Shown here piece by piece: positions 7,863 to 16,239 of a stretch of 35,478 nt of DNA. The stretch comes from an uncultured Anaerovibrio sp. (GTDB lineage: Bacteria > Bacillota > Negativicutes > Selenomonadales > Selenomonadaceae), in NCBI GenBank assembly GCA_902786545.1, contig CADACU010000019.1:1-35478 (forward strand). The letters are read 5' to 3'. Each line of letters starts with the position of its first letter. Position 1 is the stretch's first letter. Below the pieces are notes generated by a model, which saw only the letters and a list, made by a program, of their open reading frames with translations, had not been told where the DNA came from and ran no database searches. Both the position numbers and the translations under genes were made by a program.

Positions 7863-9737
7863 TTACTCCTGTTCCGGAATAGTTCCCTTTTCGGCCAATT
7901 CCTGCTCCGCCAAAGTTTCCGCTACCCGGTTGCGTAGCAGCTGGGCATATTGCACAATACCGGCATCATCTGGATGAACACCATCCTTGGAAAGCCATTC
8001 CGGATGCTGAGAAATCAGCCCATACCAATCAATCAGGTGAACATTGCTATGCTCCGCGGCCATCTTGGCAATGTATGCATTATTGGTGTTTTGCCATTTC
8101 ACATGGGGTGCATAGACATTTACCCAGAAAATTTGCCGGTTCGGTCCAAGGTAATCCAGCAACGCCTTGGTCTGTTCCTCATACCGTTCGCCCCCAGCAA
8201 TAGGTCCATTGGTCCCCAGGGCAATAATAACCACATTGCCCAGCCGACCCTGCTCATCCATCAGTTGGGCTGCTTCCAGTCCATCTCCCACATATCTTGA
8301 TACTGCCGCATCTATATAACACCCCGGCAATACCTTTCGTATTGAATTGGCTGACCCCAGCATTACCGAATCACCGATACAGGCAATACCATTCAGATTT
8401 ACCTGCTCCATTTGCTGTTTTTTGGCCAGTTCATAAGCCTCCTGATTGTGCCGCTCCAGTTCATCCGCTTCCTTTTGGAGCCGCATCTGTAATTCACTTA
8501 TGATATCCTCCTTGGCAGCAGCTGACTCCGCCACACCTTTAAAGCCAAAGGCGGCAATCGAGCACCCTACCAAAGTCACCATTAAAAACACTGCGCACTG
8601 AGCCTTGGCAACCCCTTGCCAACTATATGGCAATTTCAGCCAGATAATGGTCTCCGATACCGCATCGGACCAGATGGTCAGCAACAGAATGATAAGCAGC
8701 TCCAGCACCGGATAATAAGCTATTGTGTTCCAGCCCATATGACTGAAGAAAAAGATTACCGGATACTGCCACAAAAAAATACCATAGCTTTTCTTACCAA
8801 TCCATTTTAGCAGTGGAGTATCCAGCAGCTCCCCCAGCACCATGCCTTTATCCACAACCAGTATCAGCATCACACAAAACATCAGGGTCATCACCAGCAT
8901 ACCGCCCTGATAAGTAATACTGTTCTGTCCATCAAGGAACATATAGGAAGCAATGGTCATACCAAGAAAAACTACAAAAGCAAAGTAGCTGATAGCATTA
9001 CTGCCACTCCTTGCACCACTCTTTTCAGCTGAAAAAGCTTTGGCCAGTCCCAGGGTCGCTCCCAGTAACAGGGCATAGACTCTGGTATCCGTACCATAGT
9101 AGAGACGGGTAATATCCACTCCCTGGATATACATCAACGGCATAAGCCCAGCCGTAATCAACCCAATAACACCCAAAACAACGACACCAATTTTCTTGCC
9201 GAAAATACTGCTTATACCGGCAAACAGCAAAAAAATCAATGGCCATGCCGCATAATACTGCATTTCAATGCCCATAAACCACAGATGGGTAAATGGGGAC
9301 GCATTGGCTATCCGGGTAAAATAATCCGCATTCTGCTCCAGCTGCCACCAGTTATTGTATCCCAGCAAAACCGATTCGGCTTCCGGCCGAATAGCCGCTA
9401 TCACATCCGGGGCATAAAAATAAAATACTCCGGCACTTACCAACAGCATAAGTACCATAGAAGGATAAATTCTCTTTATCCTTTTTACATAATACCTTAC
9501 AAGATTAAATTTTCCATCCATCCATTCCTTACCGGTGGTATACGCCAACAAGAAACCGGTAAGAACAAAAAACAACGACACCCCCATATAGCCGCCAGGC
9601 ACCTGCTCCGGAAACATATGGAAAAGGGTAACACCGATAATAGCCAAGGCCCGCAGACCATCCAAGCCCTGCAAGCGTGTAACATTTCTATATCTTTTTA
9701 TACTATAACCCACACCTAAATCATGGTTTCTTTTCAT
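7863..9737 (-). CDS. OafA/OatA-type membrane O-acyltransferase with SGNH domain
   Basis: The first 370 or so residues are an acyltransferase-3 domain with about ten membrane segments. It opens with the family signature LDGLRALAIIGVTLFH and GGYMGVSLFFVLTGFLL, where the histidine is catalytic. After a charged linker (about residues 405-440) comes a periplasmic or extracellular SGNH esterase-like domain: ACIGDSVMLGS (block I serine), ALGTNGP (block III) and DGVHPDDAG (block V Asp and His). This architecture is known from peptidoglycan and surface-sugar O-acetyltransferases (OatA, OafA), so it probably acetylates an envelope polymer. The substrate cannot be told from sequence. A TTG at 9740 is an alternative start one codon earlier. 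Confidence 0.9.
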   Translation of the reverse strand: MKRNHDLGVGYSIKRYRNVTRLQGLDGLRALAIIGVTLFHMFPEQVPGGYMGVSLFFVLTGFLLAYTTGKEWMDGKFNLVRYYVKRIKRIYPSMVLMLLVSAGVFYFYAPDVIAAIRPEAESVLLGYNNWWQLEQNADYFTRIANASPFTHLWFMGIEMQYYAAWPLIFLLFAGISSIFGKKIGVVVLGVIGLITAGLMPLMYIQGVDITRLYYGTDTRVYALLLGATLGLAKAFSAEKSGARSGSNAISYFAFVVFLGMTIASYMFLDGQNSITYQGGMLVMTLMFCVMLILVVDKGMVLGELLDTPLLKWIGKKSYGIFLWQYPVIFFFSHMGWNTIAYYPVLELLIILLLTIWSDAVSETIIWLKLPYSWQGVAKAQCAVFLMVTLVGCSIAAFGFKGVAESAAAKEDIISELQMRLQKEADELERHNQEAYELAKKQQMEQVNLNGIACIGDSVMLGSANSIRKVLPGCYIDAAVSRYVGDGLEAAQLMDEQGRLGNVVIIALGTNGPIAGGERYEEQTKALLDYLGPNRQIFWVNVYAPHVKWQNTNNAYIAKMAAEHSNVHLIDWYGLISQHPEWLSKDGVHPDDAGIVQYAQLLRNRVAETLAEQELAEKGTIPEQE

Positions 9738-9740
9738 CAA

Positions 9741-9896
9741 CTAATCTACTCCCAAAACAAATTGCCCAAAAATTATAACACATAATGGCAAACCATAAAA
9801 GGTGATGGCCAATAAAAAAGGAAAAACGAATTTTTTAATACCAGCTCCTAATTATTTCTAACCTTTTTAAGCAAACATAAAAAATTACCACAATAA
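9741..9896. other. Intergenic stretch upstream of the acyltransferase
   Basis: This AT-rich spacer has a TATAAT-like box on the minus strand near 9775-9780 that could be the acyltransferase -10 element, but no convincing -35 box at the right distance. I see no gene or repeat in it. Confidence 0.4.
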
Positions 9897-9930
9897 AAAA
9901 ATCTGGCCGGTAAATACCAGCCAGATTTTC
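9897..9930 (-). terminator. Terminator of the hydrogenase operon
   Basis: AAAATCTGGC pairs with GCCAGATTTT around a short loop (further pairing GG/CC inside). On the minus strand a T-run follows, starting at 9900 and reading leftward. It lies just after the NrfD-like gene and closes the hydrogenase operon. Confidence 0.8.
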
Positions 9931-9936
9931 GCTTCA

Positions 9937-11142
9937 TCAGCGTTTCTTGGTACGCAACAGTGCCCAAATGAGATTTTTTATGTCCTTATCCTTGTCAATC
10001 TTTATCTGAACGGCCCGTTCATTGCCAATGATATTGAAGTTCTCCACCAGGAAGCAATAAATCAACACGCCCATGGAGATGAGACCTGCACTGACAATAA
10101 TTTCACCAATACCAGGGAAATAAGAACCACTTTCGTACATTGAAGTAAATACACAGTTCAGACGATTCAGAATAACACCCAGCACTGTCAGCCAGGCATA
10201 AGTCAACAGCCCCCACCGCTTCTTGCTCAACGGGCTGATTATCACAATTATCGGCACAATTATACCAAAGAACATTTCCAAGCAATACATATTGCTTTGG
10301 AGACTCCCCTGGAATACATAGCCCCACTCATGCTTTTCAAAAAGATCATAGAGCTTGAGCAAAAGGTAGGCCCCCATAATGCTGGCACCAATCCGGTTCA
10401 GCTTCATCATGATATTGTGTGGAATCTCATGACCATAAGCTGACTTGGCCAGCGTGGTTTCTACCGTTACCATAGCAGAGCCAATAAAGAAGGATGACAT
10501 CAGGAAATAGATCGGCAGGAATTCACTCCACCACAGCGGGAACATCTTTTCCTTCATTATGAGGAACAAACCGCCTAAGGAAGACTGGTGCAGTACCGGG
10601 AATACCAGGCCAATTACGATGAGTATCGGCAAAATCTTCACAATATATTTATGCAGCTTTTTAACCAGCACCCGCTCGGTAATAATCTCAAAAAACTCAA
10701 AGCTAAGAATGGTGGTATAAATGGAAATACACCAGAAAACCTCAAAGAGTACCGAAGTATATCCCCAGGATACGAATGGCCGCCAGAAGTTAAACCATTG
10801 CCCGATATCCAAAAACAGGCCGGCCATTACCAGAATATATCCCAATAACGAAGTAAGCAATGCACCGCGGCCCACCACGGCAAATTCCTTATACCGCAAC
10901 ATACTTACCAGTAAAGCTGTTGAATATCCGCCACCGGCCAGAGCAACTCCGCACATTACATCAAAGGCAATCCACATTCCCCAAGGGGTTTCATCGGTAA
11001 GATTGGTCACATACTGGAAACCCGTCAACAGACGAAGCAACACCGCAGCCACCATCAGGAGCACCAGACCAGTCAGCACAAACCGGGTCGGAGTAATGGT
11101 AAAGTCCCAGCCTAATATCCGAAAACACTTGTAAACTTTCAT
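9937..11142 (-). CDS. NrfD/HybB-type integral membrane subunit of the hydrogenase
   Basis: This 401-residue protein has about ten hydrophobic membrane spans and belongs to the NrfD/HybB family (polysulfide reductase NrfD type). Such subunits anchor periplasmic redox enzymes and exchange electrons with the quinone pool, some with proton movement. The early segment NLTDETPWGMWIAFDVMCGVALAGGG (the TPWGMWIAFDVMCG part is diagnostic) is close to HybB. It begins 2 bases after the four-cluster ferredoxin subunit ends, and that gene follows the [FeFe]-hydrogenase. The three are therefore read as one complex. It has no haem or cluster ligands of its own, as expected for the family. Confidence 0.9.
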   Translation of the reverse strand: MKVYKCFRILGWDFTITPTRFVLTGLVLLMVAAVLLRLLTGFQYVTNLTDETPWGMWIAFDVMCGVALAGGGYSTALLVSMLRYKEFAVVGRGALLTSLLGYILVMAGLFLDIGQWFNFWRPFVSWGYTSVLFEVFWCISIYTTILSFEFFEIITERVLVKKLHKYIVKILPILIVIGLVFPVLHQSSLGGLFLIMKEKMFPLWWSEFLPIYFLMSSFFIGSAMVTVETTLAKSAYGHEIPHNIMMKLNRIGASIMGAYLLLKLYDLFEKHEWGYVFQGSLQSNMYCLEMFFGIIVPIIVIISPLSKKRWGLLTYAWLTVLGVILNRLNCVFTSMYESGSYFPGIGEIIVSAGLISMGVLIYCFLVENFNIIGNERAVQIKIDKDKDIKNLIWALLRTKKR

Positions 11143-11144
11143 AC

Positions 11145-11930
11145 TCAGCCCTCCTTCCCCTGGTCATTATCATCTTGGTGATGATGATTAGCCTGATTAT
11201 TTTTATCCACCCGATAATTATAATATGATAATCCGGCCAGGAATAAAGCCCAACAAGCGGCAAAGCCAGGCACCTTGGAAAGATAGCTCTTGGAATAATC
11301 TGTAACAGGTTTTTCGCTAACCTGCTTGAAGCCCAATTCTTCAAACGGTACATCTGAGATGTACAGCCACTCAGCACCGCCTACCTCATGCTCGCCATAT
11401 ATGTGCTTTACATACCGGTCATCGTTGTCAATTATCTGATGAGCCCTCTTCAGCAGCTCATCCCGTTTTCCGGCTGTCAACGCACCTGTAGTACAAGCCG
11501 ATACACAGGCTGGTGCATCACCGGATTCCAGCCGGCTGACACACATCTGACACTTGGCCACCTGTGGGAACTGCTCGTTCCACTGATATTTTGGAATTGA
11601 ATACGGACAGGCTACCAAACAATACCGGCAGCCTACACACAGGTCCGGATAATATACCACAGCTCCGGTCTTTTCATCCTTTTGAATGGCCTTGGAGAAG
11701 CAGGCTGATGCACAGGCCGGTTCCAAACAATGGAGGCACTGCTTTTTCACAAATCTCAGCTTGTCATTTTTATAGCGCTGAATAACGGTCCAATGGTTAT
11801 CATCCAGATCAATACGACCGTCCTTCACATTGCGGGGCTCCGCTTTAAAATTCAGTTTATTGTACAGCTTACAGGCCACACTGCAGCCATCGCAACCGAT
11901 ACATTTTGTAATATCTACTAATACAGCCAT
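11145..11930 (-). CDS. Four-cluster ferredoxin subunit, HybA-like, with C-terminal membrane anchor
   Basis: This 261-residue electron-transfer subunit should carry four 4Fe-4S clusters. The ligand runs are CIGCDGCSVACK (about residues 12-23), CLHCLEPACASACF (about 65-78), CVGCRYCLVACPY (about 97-109) and CQMC...CVSACTTGAL (about 127-150). Near residues 224-240 a hydrophobic segment (GFAACWALFLAGLSYY) resembles the C-terminal anchor of HybA. HybA of E. coli has its own Tat signal; this protein starts directly with MAVLVDITKC and has none. It lies between the Tat-bearing hydrogenase and the NrfD-like subunit, so it probably passes electrons between them. Confidence 0.92.
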   Translation of the reverse strand: MAVLVDITKCIGCDGCSVACKLYNKLNFKAEPRNVKDGRIDLDDNHWTVIQRYKNDKLRFVKKQCLHCLEPACASACFSKAIQKDEKTGAVVYYPDLCVGCRYCLVACPYSIPKYQWNEQFPQVAKCQMCVSRLESGDAPACVSACTTGALTAGKRDELLKRAHQIIDNDDRYVKHIYGEHEVGGAEWLYISDVPFEELGFKQVSEKPVTDYSKSYLSKVPGFAACWALFLAGLSYYNYRVDKNNQANHHHQDDNDQGKEG

Positions 11931-11945
11931 TTATTTCACCTCTTC

Positions 11946-13439
11946 TCAATCAAACAGCCGATTATGGCGATTGACAAATGTTGTGTGCAAGTACTTCTCA
12001 GCTTTTTCACTGAGTGGCTTGCCGAAGAATTCTTTATAAATAGCTTGTATTTCTGCATTATCATGACTGCACCGCTTGGCTGCCCCGGTATCTTCCTTGT
12101 AGATAGCTTCAATACGCTTCAGCTTCAAATCGCTTTGAGAAGCTACCGCCGACTTCGGCTGGCCGCCACCGCCTATACAGCCACCTGGGCAGGCCATAAA
12201 TTCCAGGAACTGCCACTTGCTGCCATTGGCCTTGATACCGTCCAGTACCTTACGAACATTGTCCAAACCGTGACATACGGCAATATTTACTGACCCCACT
12301 CCCGGGATGGTTGCCGTAGCCTCCTTCAAGGCAGTCATTCCCCGAACTGGCTTCCATTCCAACAAATCTGCTGGTGGATTGGTGCCGGTAGCCAAATAAT
12401 AAGCCGTACGGACAGCTGCTTCAGTAACGCCACCAGTTGCACCAAAAATTCGGCCAGCCCCGGTGGACTCACCCAATACAGAATCATAGTCTTGTTCCGC
12501 TACAGTATTCAGGTCAATGCCCTTGTGCTTTAACAATACGGCCAATTCCCTTGTAGTGAGGGAATAGTCCATATCCTTATGCTCATCTACCTGCAATTCC
12601 TTGCGTTTTACCTCATACTTTTTGGCAGTACAAGGCATAATGGATACATTGACAATCTTAGCCGGATCAATGCCCTTTTTCTGGGCATAATACGACTTAA
12701 TAGTAGCCCCCATCATATTCTGTGGTGATTTACAGGTAGACAGGTTATGCATCAGTTCCGGGTAAAAATACTCACAATATTTGACCCAGCCCGGACAACA
12801 GGAAGTAAGATGCGGAATTTCATCCTTCTTTTTGGTCAGGCGATGCACAAATTCCGATGCTTCCTCCATAATGGTCAAATCCGCCGCAAAGCAGGTATCA
12901 AACACTGCATCAAAACCAGCTTCCTTTAAGGCTCCAGCCATTTTCAATCCAACGCTGGTCCCAGGTGGCATACCAAACTCCTCACCAAGGGATACCTTGG
13001 TAGCCGGTGCAGTTTGTACCACCACATATTTATCATTATCATCCAGTGCTGCCAGCACTTCCTTGATATTACGCTTCTCCGTAATAGCCCCGGATGGGCA
13101 CCACATAGCACACTGACCACAGCCTACACAGGCAACCTCGTCCTTCAAAGGCAACGGATAATTGCCGTAAACCCCCATCACATTTTTACAGGCCTCTACG
13201 CACTGGCCACACAAAATGCACTTCTCATCATCACGCTCTATGGAAGCATTGCATTTGCTGATTGCCACCCGGCCCTTTAAATTGACCGGAAAATCGCCCT
13301 TCCCCTGATATTGATCAGGAATCCAGCCCTTGCCTCCCGGTGACTCCCCCTTACAGCCGGTTGCCATAACGCCGAAGCCCAGCACCCCGGATCCGGCTAC
13401 AACCTTTAAGAACTTACGACGAGACATCTTTTTACTCAT
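11946..13439 (-). CDS. Tat-exported [FeFe]-hydrogenase catalytic subunit
   Basis: The start at 13439 is chosen because AAGGGGAG lies 7 bases before it, and it gives MSKKMSRRKFLK, a perfect Tat twin-arginine motif with a hydrophobic stretch behind. Two 4Fe-4S sites follow (CILCGQCVEACKN and CVGCGQCAMWCP, about residues 75-125). The H-cluster domain shows all three signatures: TSCCPGW, MPCTAKKYE and FMACPGGCIGGGGQP. The C-terminal tail (RIEAIY, HLHT-like YLHTTFVNR) is the usual small-subunit-like extension. It interconverts H2 and protons. The protein has no N-terminal 2Fe-2S domain. The signal peptide also contains ATGC, a weak lipobox, so lipid anchoring is possible. It lies downstream of its three maturases and upstream of the ferredoxin and NrfD-like partners. 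Confidence 0.95.
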   Translation of the reverse strand: MSKKMSRRKFLKVVAGSGVLGFGVMATGCKGESPGGKGWIPDQYQGKGDFPVNLKGRVAISKCNASIERDDEKCILCGQCVEACKNVMGVYGNYPLPLKDEVACVGCGQCAMWCPSGAITEKRNIKEVLAALDDNDKYVVVQTAPATKVSLGEEFGMPPGTSVGLKMAGALKEAGFDAVFDTCFAADLTIMEEASEFVHRLTKKKDEIPHLTSCCPGWVKYCEYFYPELMHNLSTCKSPQNMMGATIKSYYAQKKGIDPAKIVNVSIMPCTAKKYEVKRKELQVDEHKDMDYSLTTRELAVLLKHKGIDLNTVAEQDYDSVLGESTGAGRIFGATGGVTEAAVRTAYYLATGTNPPADLLEWKPVRGMTALKEATATIPGVGSVNIAVCHGLDNVRKVLDGIKANGSKWQFLEFMACPGGCIGGGGQPKSAVASQSDLKLKRIEAIYKEDTGAAKRCSHDNAEIQAIYKEFFGKPLSEKAEKYLHTTFVNRHNRLFD

Positions 13440-13511
13440 ACATAAACTCCCCTTAAATAATTTAATCCTTTTATTACATTTCCCTACTACACACAATAAA
13501 TTCTCTTAATA

Positions 13512-13541
13512 ATTTTATCACTTTATAATAAATATAAACAA
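13512..13541 (-). promoter_or_regulatory. Possible promoter of the hydrogenase structural genes
   Basis: In the 139-base gap between hydF and the hydrogenase, the minus strand has TTGTTT (13536-13541), an 18-base spacer and TAAAAT (13512-13517). The region is very AT-rich, so a chance match is possible. Confidence 0.35.
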
Positions 13542-13578
13542 TATTGGTTTTTTATGGAAAAATTATTTTTACCTATAA

Positions 13579-14805
13579 TTATTTATGATACGCAATTTTA
13601 TCCAATATCCCCGTCAAATAAGCAATGGTTACCCCATAATTGGTCATAGGAACCTCCTGGTCCTTGGCCCGTTGAATTCTGGACAGCACATATTGCCGGT
13701 TAAACATACAGCCCCCGCACTGAATAATCAGGTCATAACCGGACAAATCTTCCGGAAAGTCCGTGCCGCTTACCATATCAATTTCCATTGCTTCACCAAA
13801 GCGTTTCCGCAGTTGCCTTGGAATTTTTACCCGGCCAATATCCTCGGTCAAAGGGGCATGTGTACAACATTCCGCAATCAATACCCTTGATTTTTCCGTC
13901 AGCCTATCAATAGCCTTTGCCCCTTCGATATAATATGCCAAATCCCCCTTATAGGCAGCAAAAAGCACCGAAAAAGAGGTCAGACGGCTTTCCGTCGGCT
14001 TATGCTCATAGACAAACTTAAAGGCCTGGGAATCGGTTATAATCAACTCAGGTACCTTCCTTAAATTCGCCAAAGAATACTCCATTTTATCAGTTGTAGT
14101 ACATACTACCGTACATTTTCGGTCCAGCAGCTCCCGGATAGTCTGCACCTGAGGTAAAATCAGTCGCCGTTTTGGTGCCTGAATATCCTGGGGCATCACC
14201 AGAAGCACTACATCCTGTTCCTTGACCAGATCTCCCGTGATAAAATCCGCATCATAATCCTCCGGCATAAGCCTGGCCAAAGCCATCCGAATATTGTCCT
14301 GTTCTTTGTCACTTGGTTTCCCGCAATCCAATACCACAATTTCCAGTCTGGCGCCCTTTGATTGAAGCTTTAGGTCTGTCTTCAGTTTTTCCAGCCTCGG
14401 TTCACTCTCACCAAAGGAATTTATCACCATCAGCATACGAATATTTTTTTTGCGGAAATAATCCACCAATTCGTATTCCCGGGCATATCCCCCCGTATGA
14501 TTACTTGGAAAAACAATCACGGCCACATCGGCCTTTTCCATGGCCAGCTGAGTCTTTTCCATACGCCTCTGGCCCAAGACCGAATAATCCTCCACCCCGG
14601 CGGTATCAATAATCACACATGGTCCCAACGGATTGATTTCCATGGCCTTATACACCGGATCAGTGGTGGTACCCGGCACATCAGACACAATTGATACATC
14701 CTGTCCCGTCATAATGTTTATCAGGGTGGACTTCCCACTGTTGGTGCGGCCAAAAATCCCGATATGAAGTCTGTTTGCATTTGGAGTTGAATTTAATTCT
14801 GCCAT
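13579..14805 (-). CDS. hydF: [FeFe]-hydrogenase maturation GTPase HydF
   Basis: This 408-residue cytoplasmic scaffold protein receives the di-iron subcluster precursor and delivers it to apo-hydrogenase. The N-terminal Era-like GTPase domain has the P-loop GRTNSGKSTL (about residues 15-24), the switch region SDVPGTTTDP and the G3 motif DTAG. A dimerisation domain follows. The C-terminal cluster-binding domain contains CTHAPLTEDIGRVKIPRQLR (about residues 310-329) and CGGCMFNR, which are the HydF cysteine/histidine ligands. It starts 2 bases after hydG ends, so the two are coupled. Confidence 0.96.
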   Translation of the reverse strand: MAELNSTPNANRLHIGIFGRTNSGKSTLINIMTGQDVSIVSDVPGTTTDPVYKAMEINPLGPCVIIDTAGVEDYSVLGQRRMEKTQLAMEKADVAVIVFPSNHTGGYAREYELVDYFRKKNIRMLMVINSFGESEPRLEKLKTDLKLQSKGARLEIVVLDCGKPSDKEQDNIRMALARLMPEDYDADFITGDLVKEQDVVLLVMPQDIQAPKRRLILPQVQTIRELLDRKCTVVCTTTDKMEYSLANLRKVPELIITDSQAFKFVYEHKPTESRLTSFSVLFAAYKGDLAYYIEGAKAIDRLTEKSRVLIAECCTHAPLTEDIGRVKIPRQLRKRFGEAMEIDMVSGTDFPEDLSGYDLIIQCGGCMFNRQYVLSRIQRAKDQEVPMTNYGVTIAYLTGILDKIAYHK

Positions 14806-14807
14806 AA

Positions 14808-16226
14808 TTAAAACCTGAAATCCCGTTTTCCGTCGCTTATTTCTGCCAAATGCTCCATGGCAATTTTCCGGACTTTATCATTAGGAATTTTAGTTAATTC
14901 CTGCTCAATCATTTTCAGGCCCTTGACCTTGGTATCTTCACTGGCATAATCCTCCAAATACTCTTTCAGGGTCAGCAGGGCATTCGGATGACAGCAATTC
15001 AAAATCTGCTTATTCTTGCACAATGTCATAAACCGGTCTCCGGTGCGCCCCTCCCGATAGCAGGCCGTACAGAAACTAGGCACATACCCCATAGTAATGA
15101 GCCAATTGATTACCTCATCCAAAGTCCGTCGGTCACTGACATCAAACTGGGCCGAGTTATCCTCCTCCGGCTCTTCCTCCACATAGCCGCCTACACTGGT
15201 ACGGGATGCTCCGCTTATCTGGGAAACACCCATGGCCAGAGCCTTTTCCCTGACTGCTTTCCCTTCCCTGGTAGAAATTATCATACCGGTATACGGTACA
15301 GCTACTCGGATAAGGGCAATGATTTTTTCAAACATTTCATCGCTGATACCATTATCAAAAGCAGATGGATCGATATCATCGGCCTTTTTCACCCGTGGAA
15401 CGCTAATGGTGTGGGGACCTACCCCATGAACTGCCTCTAAATGCTCCGCGTGCATCAAGAGTGCTGCAAACTCATAGCGATAGCTTTCCAGTCCAAAGAG
15501 CACTCCCAGCCCCACATCATCTATGCCCCCCTCCATGGCCCGATCCATGGCCTCCGTATGATAGGCATAATCGTGCTTTGGCCCGGTTGGATGCAGGGTT
15601 TCATAGGATTTCTTGTTATAGGTTTCCTGGAACAATATATATGTGCCAATACCGGCTTCTTTAAGCTTTCGATAATTTTCCACGGTAGTTGCGGCAATAT
15701 TGACATTTACCCGGCGGATGGCCCCATTTTTATGCTTGATATCATAAATAGTCTTGATGGATTCCAGTACATATTCAATCGGGTTGTTTACCGGATCCTC
15801 GCCCAATTCAATGGCCAGCCGCTTATGCCCCATATCCTGTAGGGCAATAACCTCACGCCGAATTTCATCCTGAGTCAGCTTTTTCCGACTGATATGCTTG
15901 TTCTTCATATGATAAGGACAATACAGACAACCATTTACACAATAATTGGAAAGATATAACGGTGCAAATAAAACAATGCGGTTGCCGTAGTAATCCTCCT
16001 TTATCTTTTTGGCCAGTTCATAAACTTCCTGCAATTTTTCTTCATTGTCGCAGGCCAGCAGTACAGATGCCTCCCGGTGGCTCAAGCCCTTTCCCAGCTT
16101 TGCTTTGGCAATTATCTGGTCAATGACCTCCACATTGTCCTTGTTTTCGTCGGCGTACTTTAACGACGCCAACACTTCTTCATCCGCAATAAATTCTTCT
16201 GCCTTCAACGATTTCTCATCATACAT
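14808..16226 (-). CDS. hydG: [FeFe]-hydrogenase maturase HydG, radical-SAM tyrosine lyase
   Basis: HydG splits tyrosine to make the CO and cyanide ligands of the H-cluster. The start MYDEKSLKAEEF at 16226 is favoured by AGGTGA 5 bases before it; a longer reading frame to 16292 would overlap the hydE end and lacks a site. The radical-SAM motif CVNGCLYC is near residue 82. The C-terminal auxiliary cluster motif is CTACYREGRTGDRFM, with the third cysteine in NCCHPNALLTLKEYL. At 472 residues it is the usual HydG length. It lies 13 bases after hydE. Confidence 0.96.
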   Translation of the reverse strand: MYDEKSLKAEEFIADEEVLASLKYADENKDNVEVIDQIIAKAKLGKGLSHREASVLLACDNEEKLQEVYELAKKIKEDYYGNRIVLFAPLYLSNYCVNGCLYCPYHMKNKHISRKKLTQDEIRREVIALQDMGHKRLAIELGEDPVNNPIEYVLESIKTIYDIKHKNGAIRRVNVNIAATTVENYRKLKEAGIGTYILFQETYNKKSYETLHPTGPKHDYAYHTEAMDRAMEGGIDDVGLGVLFGLESYRYEFAALLMHAEHLEAVHGVGPHTISVPRVKKADDIDPSAFDNGISDEMFEKIIALIRVAVPYTGMIISTREGKAVREKALAMGVSQISGASRTSVGGYVEEEPEEDNSAQFDVSDRRTLDEVINWLITMGYVPSFCTACYREGRTGDRFMTLCKNKQILNCCHPNALLTLKEYLEDYASEDTKVKGLKMIEQELTKIPNDKVRKIAMEHLAEISDGKRDFRF

Positions 16227-16239
16227 TTCTATCACCTGT

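Noticed and set aside
13440..13496. Longer N-terminus for the [FeFe]-hydrogenase
   Set aside because: It would place 19 residues before the Tat motif, and the strong site AAGGGGAG fits the start at 13439.
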